In this document: piece after piece, positions 54,946-64,000 of the stretch
How positions within the stretch are numbered: the stretch's first letter is position 1
How the letters are laid out: each line of letters begins with the position of its first letter
From: Exobasidium rhododendri
Lineage: Eukaryota; Basidiomycota; Exobasidiomycetes; Exobasidiales; Exobasidiaceae
Direction: 5' to 3'
NCBI GenBank assembly: GCA_026210745.1
Contig: CP110630.1
Coordinates: 3,286,001-3,350,000 of the forward strand
Length of the DNA stretch: 64,000 nt
Translations under genes and position numbers: made by a program
Notes under the pieces: generated by a model
What the model was told of the DNA's origin: nothing
Seen by the model: only the letters and a program-made list of their open reading frames with translations
Database searches by the model: none

Positions 54946-57900
54946 TCATGAAGGGCTACACTCATTGCTGGATAGCTCTTCCTGTCGTCCAAGTCCAACG
55001 AGACCGTCTCCTTTTCCCCTTGGACATGAACGGCTTCGTTCCATTTGATCGTCGAGGAGGAAGAGGCTGATTGGAATCGATCCATACCGATGGAGGAAGG
55101 CGCCGTGTCGTAATAGTTTTGATGATGACTGTGGTTGTAGTGGTAGACCGAGGAGTTCTTGGGCGACTTTGGAATCTTGGAGAATGTCTTTGCCACACCG
55201 GAACGAGCCTCCTGATCAAAGAGCCACTTACAGAGTGTAGCTTCCAATGCTGGTCTCTTGACTGGTTTGGCAAGGTAGTCGATCATCCCTGCATCGATAG
55301 CCCTTTCTCGATCTCCTTTGATGGCACTCGCCGTCAGCGCAATGACCGGCAATGTCCGTATAGTGAAATTGGTCGATTGCCGTATCATCTTGGTAGCTTC
55401 ATACCCATCACACTCGGGCATCTGACAGTCCATTAAGACGGCATCATACGTATTTTTATTCAGCTCCTCCAGTGCTTTCAGTCCATTCTCGGCAATGCGA
55501 CAGTTGAAACCCATCCTCTTGATGTTCTTGGAGGCAATCTGAGCATTGACGGCGTTGTCTTCGGCTACCAGGATCCAGATGTCCCCTCTTGATCGGGGTA
55601 TTTCGTTCTTCTCACCGCTGCCATCACCACCACTCCGATCACCACCATCACTGGTATCGCTCGCGCCTTGATCGGACGCAGTCATGGCAGGCGTGTGCAC
55701 TGTTTCCGTCATACCGTGGTCTTCCTCCACCAGACCCGCCTTGCAGAACGGAATCACAAACCATGCGTGACTACCTTGACCTTCGACTGAATTCAGCCCA
55801 ATCTCTCCATTCATCAATTCCACCAAATTCTTGGAGATGCTCAAACCCAAGCCGGTCCCACCGAAACGTCTGGCAGTCGAAGGATCCGCCTGCGAAAAAG
55901 GCTGAAAGAGTCGCGATAGCGCTTGAGAGCTGATTCCGCATCCTGTGTCTCTCACGTCGAATCGAATCATGATGTTCGTCTCATCTTCAGACAGTTCAGC
56001 CACCTCTAAGCTGATGTAACCTTTTGCGGTGAACTTGATGGCGTTGGTGAGCAGATTGGTGATCACCTGTCGCAGTCTCCCCACATCCCCGATCAGTTGG
56101 CCCTTGTAGTCGAGCTGAACCGAATCTCTGAAATCTAGGTCCTTCTTTTGAGTGGCAAAGCTCAACATCCTCTTTGCATCTCGAAGCACAACTTCCAGCT
56201 TGAAGGGTGCTTGTTCCACCTCCAATTTCCCGATTTCCACCTTGGAAAAGTCGAGGACATCGTTGATCACGGTCAGCAGGCCTTCCGCTGATCTCTGAAT
56301 CGTTTCTGCATAATCGCGATGCTGCGCTGTCAGTCCTTTCTCGTCCAACAGCAGCTCAGAAAGACCAATGACACCGGCAATAGGCGTGCGAATTTCATGC
56401 GACATGTTTGCCAAGAATTCTGACTTGAGGCGACTCGCCTCTCTTGCCGCACCCTCGGCTGCCAATGCGCGCGTCTTCTCCAGCAGCGACTCTTCCATAC
56501 TCTCTTGGGCTCGTTTGCGATCAGTGATGTCCATGGACGCGCCGACCACGCCGATGATCTCTCCTCCTTCTTCACTTGATTCTCCCTTGATGTCGTCGTC
56601 ATCATCCCCATGCCTACTATTGTCGTCCTCCTTTTCACTACTTTCCATAAATTCGTCGACAGCCGTGGAAAGAGCTCGTAACGGCGTGTAAGAAGTACGG
56701 AACCATCGGCCGTCCACTTCCATCTCTTCCACGACCGTTTCTCCCTTCAGCGCCTTTTCCATCGAATCTCGAATGTTTGTCGAGTCCCAAACACTGTAGA
56801 TCGATCTACCAATCATGTTCCTCTTTGTCGCACTAGTGTGACTTGCATTTGTGCTATATTGATGTTCAGATCCATGATCGCTGTGTAGTGAAGCAGCAGT
56901 GTTGTTGTTGGCGTTGGCGTTGCTGCCACTCGACGTGCCGATGGGAAAGCCTCCTATTTGGTCTCTTTCTGACACTGGCGTACCCGGACCTGCCAACTTC
57001 AACTGTCGAACACCGGGACCTTCGGCAACTGTAATCCTCCCGTCTCGATCGACTGCCCAGAGAGTCATTGCAGCATGATTGATCACGCTCTCCAATTGAC
57101 TTTGAGCTCTTCTGCTTGCCGAAAGCGCTTCTACCTGATCGTGAATGTCGGTACACGTCCCGAACCACTTCTTGATGTTTCCAAGTTCGTCTTTCATGGG
57201 TAGAGCTCTGCCTAAGAACCACCTCCAGACACCGTCGTACCGCTTGCATCGATACGCAGTCTCATACAACTCTCCTGTTCGTAAGGAGTGGCTCCATCGA
57301 CGACCTGCTTCGGGCGTATCTTCTTCGTGAAAGTAGCCTTGCCACCCTACACCCTGACATTCATAGGAAGAACTTCCAGTATACTCATACCAACTGTTAC
57401 TGAACCATTCATGGTAACCTGTAGGCGAAGTCACCCAGACGAGTTGTGGCATCGCATCACAGGTTTGCTTAAAGTACAAGTCGCCTTGTTGCCTTGCTTC
57501 CTCCCGCAGTCTTGTTCGCTCCGCAGTGATGTTTCGAATGGTGATGATTCCACCAATATGCTCGCCGTATCCATTGCGATCTCTCATCGGTCTGCCGGAG
57601 ATTTCCAGGAACATTCGTTCACCCGTCGCCTTTGACTGAATACCCATGATGACCGCTGGTGCTACTTGCCCCAGAACGGAGCATTTGTAGATCGGCCAAT
57701 CGGATTCCAGGAAAGGCTTCTCGAAGTTTTCATCGAAACAGTCCATCACATCATGAATCCAGGAGAAGTCAGCGTCCACGTTCGTACCTTCCTCATCCTT
57801 TCTCGAGTCATCTGCAGGTCTCACTTTTCTACCAAACACCGACAAGACTTCATCACAGGCCTTGTTGGCAATGGCAGTTTTCCCGTCCTTGCTCGATGCC

Positions 57901-59219
57901 AGTACGGCCGTGTTCAAGTGGTGCATGATGTTCTCCTGAATAAGCTCAGTAGCCTTGCTTGATACATTCTCTTTTATCGTGTTATTCACGTCAAGATTGG
58001 AGCTGCTTGGCACGATAGAGATGGTGAACAGAGCTTCGTGTGGAGGAGGCGCATTCTGAGCCGAGGGCAAGGAGACATTTGATCGAGTGGAAGTATCTTG
58101 AGTAGACGGGGAGCTGGCAGGATTGGAGCTGGTCTCTGAAGATTCTCTTCCAGTATGACCCCTTTCGGTCTCAGCGCTGAAAAGTGTGTCTGTCGGGAAC
58201 CAAGCGGCGATCGACAGTTCTGCCCACGTAGACGAGTTCCCTCTCAAAGGCTGGAACATGACTCGAGTATGAACAGGCGTAGCCAAACCGGAAGAGGTCT
58301 TTGAGAAATTTTCTGATGCTTCATTGAGTGACAATGTAAAGCTGGCACGACAAGCCTGTGCGACGTAACGTTCCATCCTTTGGCCCGCACAACTGGCACC
58401 TCCAATGCCCAGAACTAACTCGGCCGGTCTGTTGAGCATCTTGATGTTTCGATTACTATCCAGAACAATGAGGGGTACTGGCGCAAAATAGATGGCTCGA
58501 AGTGACTCATCCAAGTCCATCATAGCAAACGAATGCGTTGATCGGTGATACGGTCCGTCTGAATACTTGTTGAATCGACTCTGCAGAGACGAAGAGCTTT
58601 GCAGTCGACCAGGATTGGACGAGACCGAATGGGCATGTCCGCCATTGTTGCTATTACCACCACTACCACTCCCGCTGCCGCTGCCGCCATTTCTGTTCTG
58701 CTGTGGTGATTGTAGGGGTGGGACGGCGCCAGGTACATTCTGATGTCTAGCTGATTGGGGGAACTTCGGCGTTGGAAACGCTGTCGAAGAGGGTCGAAAA
58801 TGTTCGGAGTATGGATTGTCTGTAGCATTGACCGCAGGGAGCATTGGGTGGTCACCACTCCCAATCGCACTAGGAGGCGTCACTGAATAGTCCATCGCAT
58901 TGTCTGATGTCAGCGATCCGTCCGTGCGACTTGTGTTCCCACCGCGAATGTAAGGTTTGGGTGATGTAAAGACACCTTTGGCCTGTCTCTTTGATCCACC
59001 CTGCCCTTCACCCGGATGAGCAGATGCTAGCATGGTAGGTGATAAATTCGGACGACCACTGGAGCCTCGACCCACACTTGGAATTCTATTGGACTTAGCC
59101 ACTCTGTGAGTCTGTCGGTGTTCCTGGGGGAATTCCTCCAACGTCACTGCTTCATTGATAGGCGGAGGTGTAGAGCCTTGAGCGGGAGAATTGGATACTG
59201 ATCTTTTTCGAGAAGACAT
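54342..59219 (-). CDS. Multi-PAS hybrid histidine kinase
   Basis: Sensor kinase of a fungal phosphorelay (to Ypd1 and then Ssk1/Skn7 regulators in known systems). One exon, 1625 aa. About 230 disordered residues come first, with a Gly/Ser/Asn repeat. Four PAS-like segments follow, near 236 (LDESLRAIYFAPVPLIVLDSNRNI), 430, 580 (CDAMPQLVWVTSPTGYHEWFSNSW, with a PAC tail WFGTCTDIHD) and 706 (VINHAAMTLWAVDRDGRI). The HisKA motif is KSEFLANMSHEIRTPIAGVIG, with phospho-acceptor His941. The HATPase domain has N box TNLLTNAIKFT, G1 DTGCGIS and G2 GGTGLGLSISKNLVELM. The receiver ILVAEDNAVN ... VLMDCQMPECDG has Asp1264 and the later Lys in LAKPVKRP. About 300 low-complexity residues follow, with Gly10. 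The start at 59219 is the first ATG in frame. No membrane segment, so probably cytosolic. Confidence 0.93.
54915..54944. repeat. (GCC)10 repeat coding Gly10 in the histidine kinase
   Basis: Ten GCC units on the plus strand, read as GGC (Gly) in the kinase C-terminal tail, between His-Asp and Ser-Asp-Asp-Asp. A site where length can vary between strains. Confidence 0.8.
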
Positions 59220-60496
59220 GCTGTGCTGCAATCGTGTGTCCCGGTCCAATTACAAGGGTGTGTTGCTGTAAACCTGCGTCACTCTCTTAATGGAGAAGAG
59301 CAAAAGTGCAAACGTCAGTCTATGATGTGTGGTGTACTGTCAGTAGCAGGGCAGTCATGTGGCAAGGAAGCTTTCCGGCGCGGTCTTGATGGCAGTGGAG
59401 CGCGTATGCTGGCGGAGGTCGAGCAGAAAGTTGGGAGCAACGTTGAAAACTTGGTGAGCACTTGGATGTCGGAAGCAGGCAGGCGGACAATAAGAGAGAG
59501 AGAGAGCGCAGAGAAGACGGCACTGCAAAGCACTTCTACCTTGAAGGGAGTAATGGCTGGTGCACAAGGGAAGGAAGGGGGGTGCAAGAAGTGACCTCAC
59601 CCCAATCGACCTGTAGTACCTGGATCCGAATTATTCATCCGCCTTATGCTTTAATTTTCCCTCTCTTTCCTCCCCCTCCCCTTCCCTTACTAAGGCTTCC
59701 CAAGTGAGGCCACAATTATGGTGGCTTTTAATTTCCTATCCTACCTGTAAATCAAGCTAGTCTTTGGAATCTATTTAAAGCAGACGCGACCACTTGCAAA
59801 AGCCCGATATACTACTGTGTATAGTACAGTAATCATGCGGGAAAGAAATAACGGCGTCGCGAGACGAAAACTTAAGGACAAATAAATCGACACAACGACA
59901 CGCGCGCTAAATCAAGTTCTACTTTGAAATGCGACTCCGCTTCGGGCGCTGCACAGGTGCGATTCTTTCTCAACTCCTCAGATCTGACCGTGCGTGTGAT
60001 GTCATGCGACGGCTACAGTGCGACAAGAGATGCAAAGAGATGAAAAGAAAACATCGGAAGATTGTGGCTTCTTTGCAACATCGGTCTCTCTAGATTTCCC
60101 CTTTCATCGGATCATATTAACATCAGTGAGATAGACTCCTGAAGAAAGAAGTTGCAAAATTTAGGTAGGTACATGTTTGCAACTCGAGTGGCCCAAATCG
60201 ACGGTTTAAACGAAAGACGGATGGGTAAAGTGAGATTTGCAAGAGTGATAGTTCTTGACCCGTCATGAAACCCCACGAAGCTAGAATGTTAGGCCATCGA
60301 AGGGTGATTAAAGGGTCGTAATAGAGGGAGAGGGGGGGAGGAAAGAGGAGGTGTGGAAAAGGGAAAAGAAGCGAGAGCATGCATGAGAAGAAACCCACTT
60401 ACACACTATGATACAATCATCTTTGCATTCGAATCGTCGTCCATACTGATACACTGTTGTACAAACCACTCTATTTGACAAGCTTGCTGCAGCTGG
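59220..60496. other. 1.3-kb upstream region of the histidine kinase
   Basis: Between the kinase start and the acid phosphatase stop. It contains AT-rich and pyrimidine tracts (59630-59770), a G-rich purine tract (60322-60345) and no supported gene. Long leader and promoter regions are common for fungal sensor kinases. Confidence 0.45.
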
Positions 60497-62146
60497 TCAC
60501 TTGTCGCTGCTTGTTGCTCGATCCTCATCACACTCTTGCTCCCACGTCATCCCCTTTGGATGATGCAGTCCTTTGACAGCATCAGTGAAAGCTTGTAAAG
60601 TGCAGTACTCTGGTGCACCTTCTAGATGGTTGCCGACCTTGCTGCAAGCTGGCAGCTTCAACGTCTCATTGCCGTATCGCATGCGTACGTCTAAACGAGT
60701 GATGAGTGGTAAGCCCTCCGTTTAAAGACATCAATGCTATCGCACAACCCCCTCCCTCCCCCATACTCACAGTGCTCGTCTTTCTTTAGTCCCAGCCGAC
60801 CAAGGATGCCTCCACTGCCATCCTTTTTGCGAAACAGTTCCAACCCAAGACTAGCGGTGAAAGCTGGCCAACGATTGTCAAAGACGTCGAGCGTCGACAA
60901 AAGACCAGCGAGACTCGTGTCGTGTGCAGAATAGACGGCTAGCTTCAGTGGGGTGGAAGGCTTGTCTGCCTTTTCGTTCAGACGATGACTCAGATCATCC
61001 AAAAACCTTCCCATGGCTAGACGACGATATTGTTGCCGGGTAGCCGCGTCTTCTGCGCGATATCCAATGTACCACTCATCCACGACTGCCTCTTCCACTT
61101 GTTTCATCACCTTTTCATCTTCAAAGACAGAAGGGATAACGATGCCGTGTGCTTTGCTGGCTCGGACAGTGTCCAAAATACCATTCAGCCTTGGGTGCCC
61201 ATCGACTCTGGGTAGAGCGCCTTCTAATTGAGGTGAAAGGATGGCATCCAAGGAGGAAAGCCGAGGGTTGTGGATATGAGCAGCCAATTTGGAAAATTCT
61301 CGGTCGAGATCTCTCAGTCGACCACATCCAAATGTGTTTGGGAGTAAGTTTTCGGAGATGCCGTTTCTGTCAAAAGGAAAGGAGATCAAAGCGCTCGTAA
61401 GACGGTGAATGTGATCCTTCACAGGCGGCATGTACGCACCTGACTAGAATAGTGGGAATGTAACCATCGACCGATGTGTCTAGCGTTTGAGGCATCAATC
61501 CTCGAATAATACTCTGAAGTGACTCGACTGTGCGACTCATATTTGTGCTTCGAAAGTACAGTGTAGAATTGTCCTTAGGATCTAGCTTCTGGGGAAGGAA
61601 GCCTAATTTATCCGTGTATAGACTACGTAACCTTGAACCGATCAAGTGAGTTGAAGCTCTGCCCAGGTCAGTCAATTCACCGAGAAAACTAAAGTAAGGA
61701 TGGAAGGATCAGCAAGGTCCCTCTCCAGCGGCCACTTTCGAACACAGCACGCACCATTCTCCCGACTCAAGAGGTAAGATATTTTCTTTGTCGTTGGTCG
61801 CTTCTACTCGTCGTTTGATGGGTATCTCCTGACGTGCACCTTGAAAAGCTTCTCCTTTCCAATTCCTCACCTGCACGTCAGAACCTTCACCAAAGTCAAC
61901 GATGGCAGCTCTAAAGTTTTTTCCAGCATGACACATGTTCCATCTCGCTGGAATGGGAGGAGATGCTTTCAACAATCGAGTCCGGACAGGTGTCCTCTCC
62001 CCGTGTCGGATTAGGTAATGGACTTGGGCCAACTCGAGGGAAGGAGGAGGGTCGATCCAGCCCAGCGTCGAATCCGTGCTACCAGAGGTGCCAACTATCG
62101 CTGCACCGCTAGGCGGTGCCGTCCCGATAATGGTAGACGACGCCAT
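60497..62146 (-). CDS. Histidine acid phosphatase (intracellular type)
   Basis: Phosphomonoesterase of the histidine acid phosphatase branch of the phosphoglycerate-mutase superfamily; the substrate is unknown. Four exons: 62146-61755, 61688-61440, 61366-60771 and 60690-60497, giving 476 aa. The catalytic loop is YLIRHGERTPVRTRL at about residues 47-61 with the nucleophilic His. The substrate-binding Arg is in STNMSRTVESLQSIIRGLMP. The distal HD proton donor is KLAVYSAHDTSLAGLLSTL. The C-terminal block YVRMRYGNETLKLPAC ... GNHLEGAPEYCTLQAF spans the last intron and is typical of lysosomal/prostatic-type enzymes. No signal peptide: it starts MASSTIIGTAPPSGAA, so the protein is likely cytosolic unless an upstream exon was missed. 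Divergent from the exonuclease gene (306 bp). Confidence 0.9.
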
Positions 62147-62452
62147 AGCCTCAGAATTACGACGGCCTTTGCATGGGAGTAAAGACGAAAGATTTCTCAG
62201 AGAGCTGCTTGCAGGGAGAGGAGAAAGCAACGAGGAAAATTCATGGAGCCATAAGCGAAGAAATAGAAGGCGTCACGTGCATCGACGACTAATCAATCTC
62301 ACAATTGGGACCTGCAACAAGGAGAATTATAAGATGCACCGGTAAAACGCAGCATTCACTCGCTCAAAAGTGGCCGTTTCAAGACACATCTGAGTCGTAG
62401 ACGAGGGGTGTTACAAGTGTGGATTGGAGGCACATTGAGTCCCGGCAGCTAG
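62147..62452. other. Divergent promoter of phosphatase and exonuclease genes
   Basis: 306 bp between start codons. Nothing recognised beyond likely promoter DNA. Confidence 0.5.
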
Positions 62453-64000
62453 ATGCTTCGCTTTGCAAGCAAAGGATCCCGTGGCTTGAGTATCCTCTCG
62501 CACAGATCTAGTCGTGGATCAAATCAAAGGCAGATTTCTTCCGTGCCTTGCGACAGGGCAGAGATGTCAGTGAATCGTGGTTCATCGGCCTTTGTTCTCG
62601 ATACATCTCAACCTTCAGTGAAGCAAATAATCTTTGATGACGACATTGATGCAATCTTTGCGAGCGTGCCAGAGGAGCAGTTGGACCAGGCATTTTATAC
62701 GAAGTCTGCCAAAGAGACGCAAGCTTCCAACTTGCGTCGACACGAAATAATCGATGTAGACGATTGCGACTCCATCTATGAAGAAGACTCGTCACTTGAT
62801 GAAATCTTTGCTTCGCTGGACGAAGATGTCGCTGCTAGCGGCCAAATAACCACCTTCAAGAGCAATGCTCATGGGAGTAGAGATGATGTTCTCACGAATG
62901 CTTCTTCTCGTCACCGTCAAATAGCACAAGACGATACCGGGAATGCGGGGAAGGGCTGGACTGCTACGATTCCTATCACTAACGACAAGATCACACGACA
63001 CAAATCTGCTCTTCAGAAGGATATTTTGAATACCATATATCCAAGCAAGACTAAACAACCTTCGCGAATTCGACAATACTCGACACTGCCTGAGCCCCAT
63101 GCCGCGAAGCCATACTCGAATGCTACGAAACCCAGCTGGAAAGCATCTCTGGAGGCAGAAAAAGCTAAAGAAACGAAGAAGCAGGAGCTTGAAGACGGAC
63201 TTGCGTTCTACAGCTATCTGCGACCCGCAGGAAAGATTTCCTCGATGCGAAAGGGTGAAGAGGAAGCGCAACTGGATTTCGCTGCAAAATTGAAAGAAGT
63301 TGCTTTGCACAGCGTTGTGGAAATCACAGTGAGCACACATCGTACGCCTTCTCTACGAGTGCTATCGGATGCTAGTATTATGGAACGTGAATTGAAAGTG
63401 ATTCAATCAGGCCAGGTTCTTTCCTTTGATATGGAGTGGCCGGCGACGAGGGTAGCGGGTCGTCCGCAAGGAAAAACGTCTGTTATTCAGATTGCTTCCC
63501 CTACCCATCTCTTCATCCTGCAAGTTGGTGGCATGAAGATGTTGCCGGCAGAGATCACTCGAATCGTCACCGATCCTTCAATTGTAAAGTGTGGAGTAGC
63601 AATCCGAGGGGACGCGATAAAATTGAGAAGAGACTTTGAAGTTGCAATGACGAACATGGTAGAGTTGAGCAGCATGGCAAAGCTAGTGGATGCCGATCTG
63701 TGGAAAGGGATCTTTCACCTGATTTCACTTCGTGATTTATGCCGAGTATACCTGAAGAGGAGGCTCAAGAAAGATCTTAGAGTTCGAGCAAGTGCCTGGG
63801 GGTCGTCCCTAGATGAGCAACAAACGGAGTATGCCGCATCGGACGCTTACGTAGGTCTCGAGATTATACATTCCATGGCTGCGATAATTGTCGGCAAGAG
63901 CAACAGTGTGGACAGCAGCAGTAGCAGTGGAGCGTTCAGCCCGTTTGACCACGCCGAGGTGAAAGAAGCAGTCGAGAAGTCGCAGTGTCCGTCGTTACAC
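62453..64000 (+). CDS. DEDDy 3'-5' exonuclease, 5' part (runs off window)
   Basis: RNase D/WRN-exonuclease-like nuclease. 516 codons without a stop, so the C-terminus lies beyond position 64000. The exonuclease domain starts at about residue 310. Exo I is VLSFDMEWP with the Asp and Glu ligands, followed by TSVIQIASPTHLFIL. Exo II is VKCGVAIRGDAIKLRRDF. Exo III is EYAASDAYVGLEII with the Tyr and Asp of the DEDDy class. The N-terminal ~300 residues are disordered except for acidic short motifs (DDDIDAIF, SLDEIFASLDED). The first ~35 residues (MLRFASKGSRGLSILSHRSS) are basic and Ser-rich without acidic residues, as in a mitochondrial presequence. An ordinary nuclear role cannot be excluded. No intron was needed. 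Confidence 0.88.
   Translation, partial: MLRFASKGSRGLSILSHRSSRGSNQRQISSVPCDRAEMSVNRGSSAFVLDTSQPSVKQIIFDDDIDAIFASVPEEQLDQAFYTKSAKETQASNLRRHEIIDVDDCDSIYEEDSSLDEIFASLDEDVAASGQITTFKSNAHGSRDDVLTNASSRHRQIAQDDTGNAGKGWTATIPITNDKITRHKSALQKDILNTIYPSKTKQPSRIRQYSTLPEPHAAKPYSNATKPSWKASLEAEKAKETKKQELEDGLAFYSYLRPAGKISSMRKGEEEAQLDFAAKLKEVALHSVVEITVSTHRTPSLRVLSDASIMERELKVIQSGQVLSFDMEWPATRVAGRPQGKTSVIQIASPTHLFILQVGGMKMLPAEITRIVTDPSIVKCGVAIRGDAIKLRRDFEVAMTNMVELSSMAKLVDADLWKGIFHLISLRDLCRVYLKRRLKKDLRVRASAWGSSLDEQQTEYAASDAYVGLEIIHSMAAIIVGKSNSVDSSSSSGAFSPFDHAEVKEAVEKSQCPSLH

Overview
The window is a gene-dense nuclear chromosome segment of a fungus, most likely a basidiomycete. Genes carry short spliceosomal introns (mostly 65-110 nt) with strong gtgagt/gtaagt donors. 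The proteins are typically fungal: Tim54, Arc1, Vam7, Urc4/DUF1688, Zn2Cys6 and C2H2 transcription factors and a hybrid histidine kinase. A placement within Ustilaginomycotina would fit the look of the genes but is a weak inference. I see no transposons, rRNA, tRNA, CRISPR arrays or viral sequence. All exon models below were spliced by hand, with reading phase checked across every junction.

0-12 kb: a VTS1-like RNA-binding protein (5' part only), a Siz/PIAS SUMO E3 ligase, ESCRT-II subunit Vps36, dynactin p24 (DCTN3-like) and INCENP/Sli15. 12-26 kb: the vacuolar SNARE Vam7, a four-finger C2H2 factor with an 18-nt microexon, a STRAP-type WD40 protein, an Ap4A phosphorylase, a GH2 glycosidase and a Urc4-like protein. 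26-43 kb: housekeeping genes, namely a DNAJC8/Spf31-like J protein, Arc1, mitochondrial release factor 1, beta-COP (Sec26), Dph2, Tim54, eIF2B alpha (Gcn3) and an Mdm1/SNX13-type sorting nexin. 43-50 kb: a TFIIIC tau55/GTF3C6-like subunit, then an accessory-looking group (FAD monooxygenase, divergent Zn2Cys6 regulator, GFA-domain protein) and Mn-superoxide dismutase. 50-64 kb: a 1.7-kb gene-poor stretch, a THP3/LENG8 SAC3-family protein, a 1625-residue four-PAS hybrid histidine kinase, a histidine acid phosphatase and the start of a DEDDy 3'-5' exonuclease that runs off the window.

The genes largely alternate in strand, giving about ten head-to-head pairs, most with only 245-310 bp between start codons. 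Most neighbours have unrelated functions. The exception is the FAD monooxygenase / Zn2Cys6 / GFA group at 44-49 kb. There the palindrome TGCGCGCA occurs in the divergent promoter (twice), in the GFA promoter and once just beyond the group. The two enzyme genes have TATA boxes, a CGG-N7-CCG site lies just upstream of the regulator start, and a near-perfect 9-bp inverted repeat lies upstream of GFA. This is my best candidate for an undescribed, locally controlled oxidative or detoxification module.

No large novel system is evident. Other points of interest are regulatory or splicing features (5'UTR intron of VTS1, start-codon hairpin of SIZ1, in-frame alternative splicing in THP3) and some domain oddities (an INCENP with a long tail after its IN-box, a histidine acid phosphatase without a signal peptide).
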